23,409 bases of DNA from an uncultured Alistipes sp. Its GTDB lineage: Bacteria > Bacteroidota > Bacteroidia > Bacteroidales > Rikenellaceae. The notes under the pieces were generated by a model, which had not been told where the DNA came from, did not search any database, and worked only from the letters and a program-made list of their open reading frames with translations. The DNA lies in NCBI GenBank assembly GCA_900550375.1, contig URRP01000039.1, forward strand, positions 1 to 23,409, written 5' to 3'. Numbering within the stretch: the stretch's first letter is position 1; every line of letters begins with the position of its first letter. Position numbers and translations under genes: made by a program. Positions 22,639 through 23,409 of the stretch are shown piece after piece.

Positions 22639-23409
22639 ATGTTTGAAAACCTGACAGATAAACTCGAACGGTCGTTCAAAATTCTCAAGGGCGAAGGCCG
22701 CATCACCGAGATCAACATCGCCGAAACGCTCAAGGAGATTCGCCGCGCGCTGATCGACGCCGACGTCAACTACAAGGTCGCCAAGTCATTCACCGACGAG
22801 GTGAAGCAGAAAGCACTGGGGCAGAATGTGCTGACCGCCGTCAAGCCGGGTCAGATGATGACCAAGATCGTGCGCGACGAACTGGCGGAACTCATGGGCG
22901 GCACGGCGACCGACATCCGGCTCGAAGGTACTCCGGCGGTGATCCTGATCGCCGGTCTGCAAGGTTCGGGTAAGACGACCTTTTCGGGCAAGCTGGCCGC
23001 CTTCCTCAAGGAGAAGAAGGGCCGTCAGGTGCTGCTCGTCGCCGGCGACATCTACCGTCCGGCCGCCATCGACCAGCTGAAGGTGCTGGGAGGTCAGATC
23101 GGCGTAGAGGTCTACACCGAGGAGGGCAACACGCATCCGGTGGAAATCGCACGGAACGCCATTAAATACGCCCGGCAGAAAGGCTACAACGTCGTGATCG
23201 TCGATACGGCGGGCCGTCTGGCCGTCGACGAGGCGATGATGCAGGAGATCACGGCGATCAAGGCCGCCGTCGATCCCTCGGAAACGCTCTTCGTAGTCGA
23301 CGCCATGACGGGTCAGGATGCCGTGAACACCGCCAAGGAGTTCAACGACCGGCTCGATTTCGACGGCGTGGTGCTCACGAAGCTCGACGGCGACACCCGT
23401 GGCGGCGCG
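22639..23409 (+). CDS. ffh: Signal recognition particle GTPase Ffh (3' end outside window)
   Basis: The first 257 residues of Ffh are visible. The protein binds 4.5S RNA and targets nascent membrane proteins to FtsY and SecYEG. The N-domain helical bundle starts MFENLTDKLERSFKILKGEG and includes 'EIRRALIDADVNYKVAK'. The G-domain shows the P-loop 'GLQGSGKTT' (106-114), 'GDIYRPAAIDQL' (136-147), the G3 motif 'DTAGR' (189-193) and 'TKLDGDTRGG' (247-256). The missing remainder should hold the methionine-rich M-domain. It has its own promoter and is an ordinary housekeeping gene, marking the right boundary of the accessory locus. Confidence 0.97.
   Translation, partial: MFENLTDKLERSFKILKGEGRITEINIAETLKEIRRALIDADVNYKVAKSFTDEVKQKALGQNVLTAVKPGQMMTKIVRDELAELMGGTATDIRLEGTPAVILIAGLQGSGKTTFSGKLAAFLKEKKGRQVLLVAGDIYRPAAIDQLKVLGGQIGVEVYTEEGNTHPVEIARNAIKYARQKGYNVVIVDTAGRLAVDEAMMQEITAIKAAVDPSETLFVVDAMTGQDAVNTAKEFNDRLDFDGVVLTKLDGDTRGGA

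Noticed and set aside
1..23409. CRISPR arrays, insertion sequences, integrases, attachment sites or rRNA genes
   Set aside because: I looked for regularly spaced repeats, transposase motifs and rRNA signatures and saw none; the tRNA-Gln gene has no neighbouring integrase or repeated 3' end.

Overview
The window looks like a chromosomal segment from a GC-rich gut Bacteroidales, most likely Alistipes or another Rikenellaceae. This is an inference from four things seen together: SusC/SusD genes, promoters with the Bacteroidetes TAnnTTTG box and a TTG about 19-20 bp upstream, a DUF4294 gene, and BACON and DUF6443-type proteins in DNA of fairly high GC. Almost all the long ORFs opposite these genes are antisense shadows.

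Region 1 (1-6358, minus strand) is a two-gene operon of secreted RHS/YD-repeat proteins. The first gene (3158-6223) has a signal peptide, a 'GLGW' N-terminal region and short C-terminal YD repeats. The second gene (3145 down to base 1) has its own signal peptide, a DUF6443-like block and many YD repeats, and runs off the left edge, so its variable C-terminus is not visible.

Region 2 (6643-10342) holds small housekeeping and stress genes: an MFS transporter, a stand-alone TSCPD-domain protein, a GlsB/YeaQ-type membrane protein overlapping a small helical protein, tRNA-Gln(TTG) with a textbook promoter and terminator, and a FlK-like thioesterase divergent from a DUF4294 gene. The last two genes share a perfect 16-bp palindrome made of two face-to-face -7 boxes.

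Region 3 (10356-21694) is a SusCD-type nutrient locus with two divergent arms. The minus arm is susC, susD, a DeoR-family regulator with its own promoter, and a helveticin J-like lipoprotein. The plus arm is a large BACON/FN3-type surface lipoprotein and an exported glycerophosphodiester phosphodiesterase. An araD gene (L-ribulose-5-phosphate 4-epimerase) follows and may or may not belong. Taken together (inference), SusCD and the two lipoproteins would capture a ligand carrying glycerophosphodiester groups, the GDPD would release glycerol-3-phosphate in the periplasm, and the GlpR-like DeoR protein could sense a phosphorylated product. The susC reading frame carries a G10 tract just after the signal peptide, a plausible phase-variation switch. 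Both divergent leaders share sequence elements.

Region 4 (22590-23409) is the start of ffh (SRP GTPase), with its own strong promoter after the araD terminator. It runs off the right edge.
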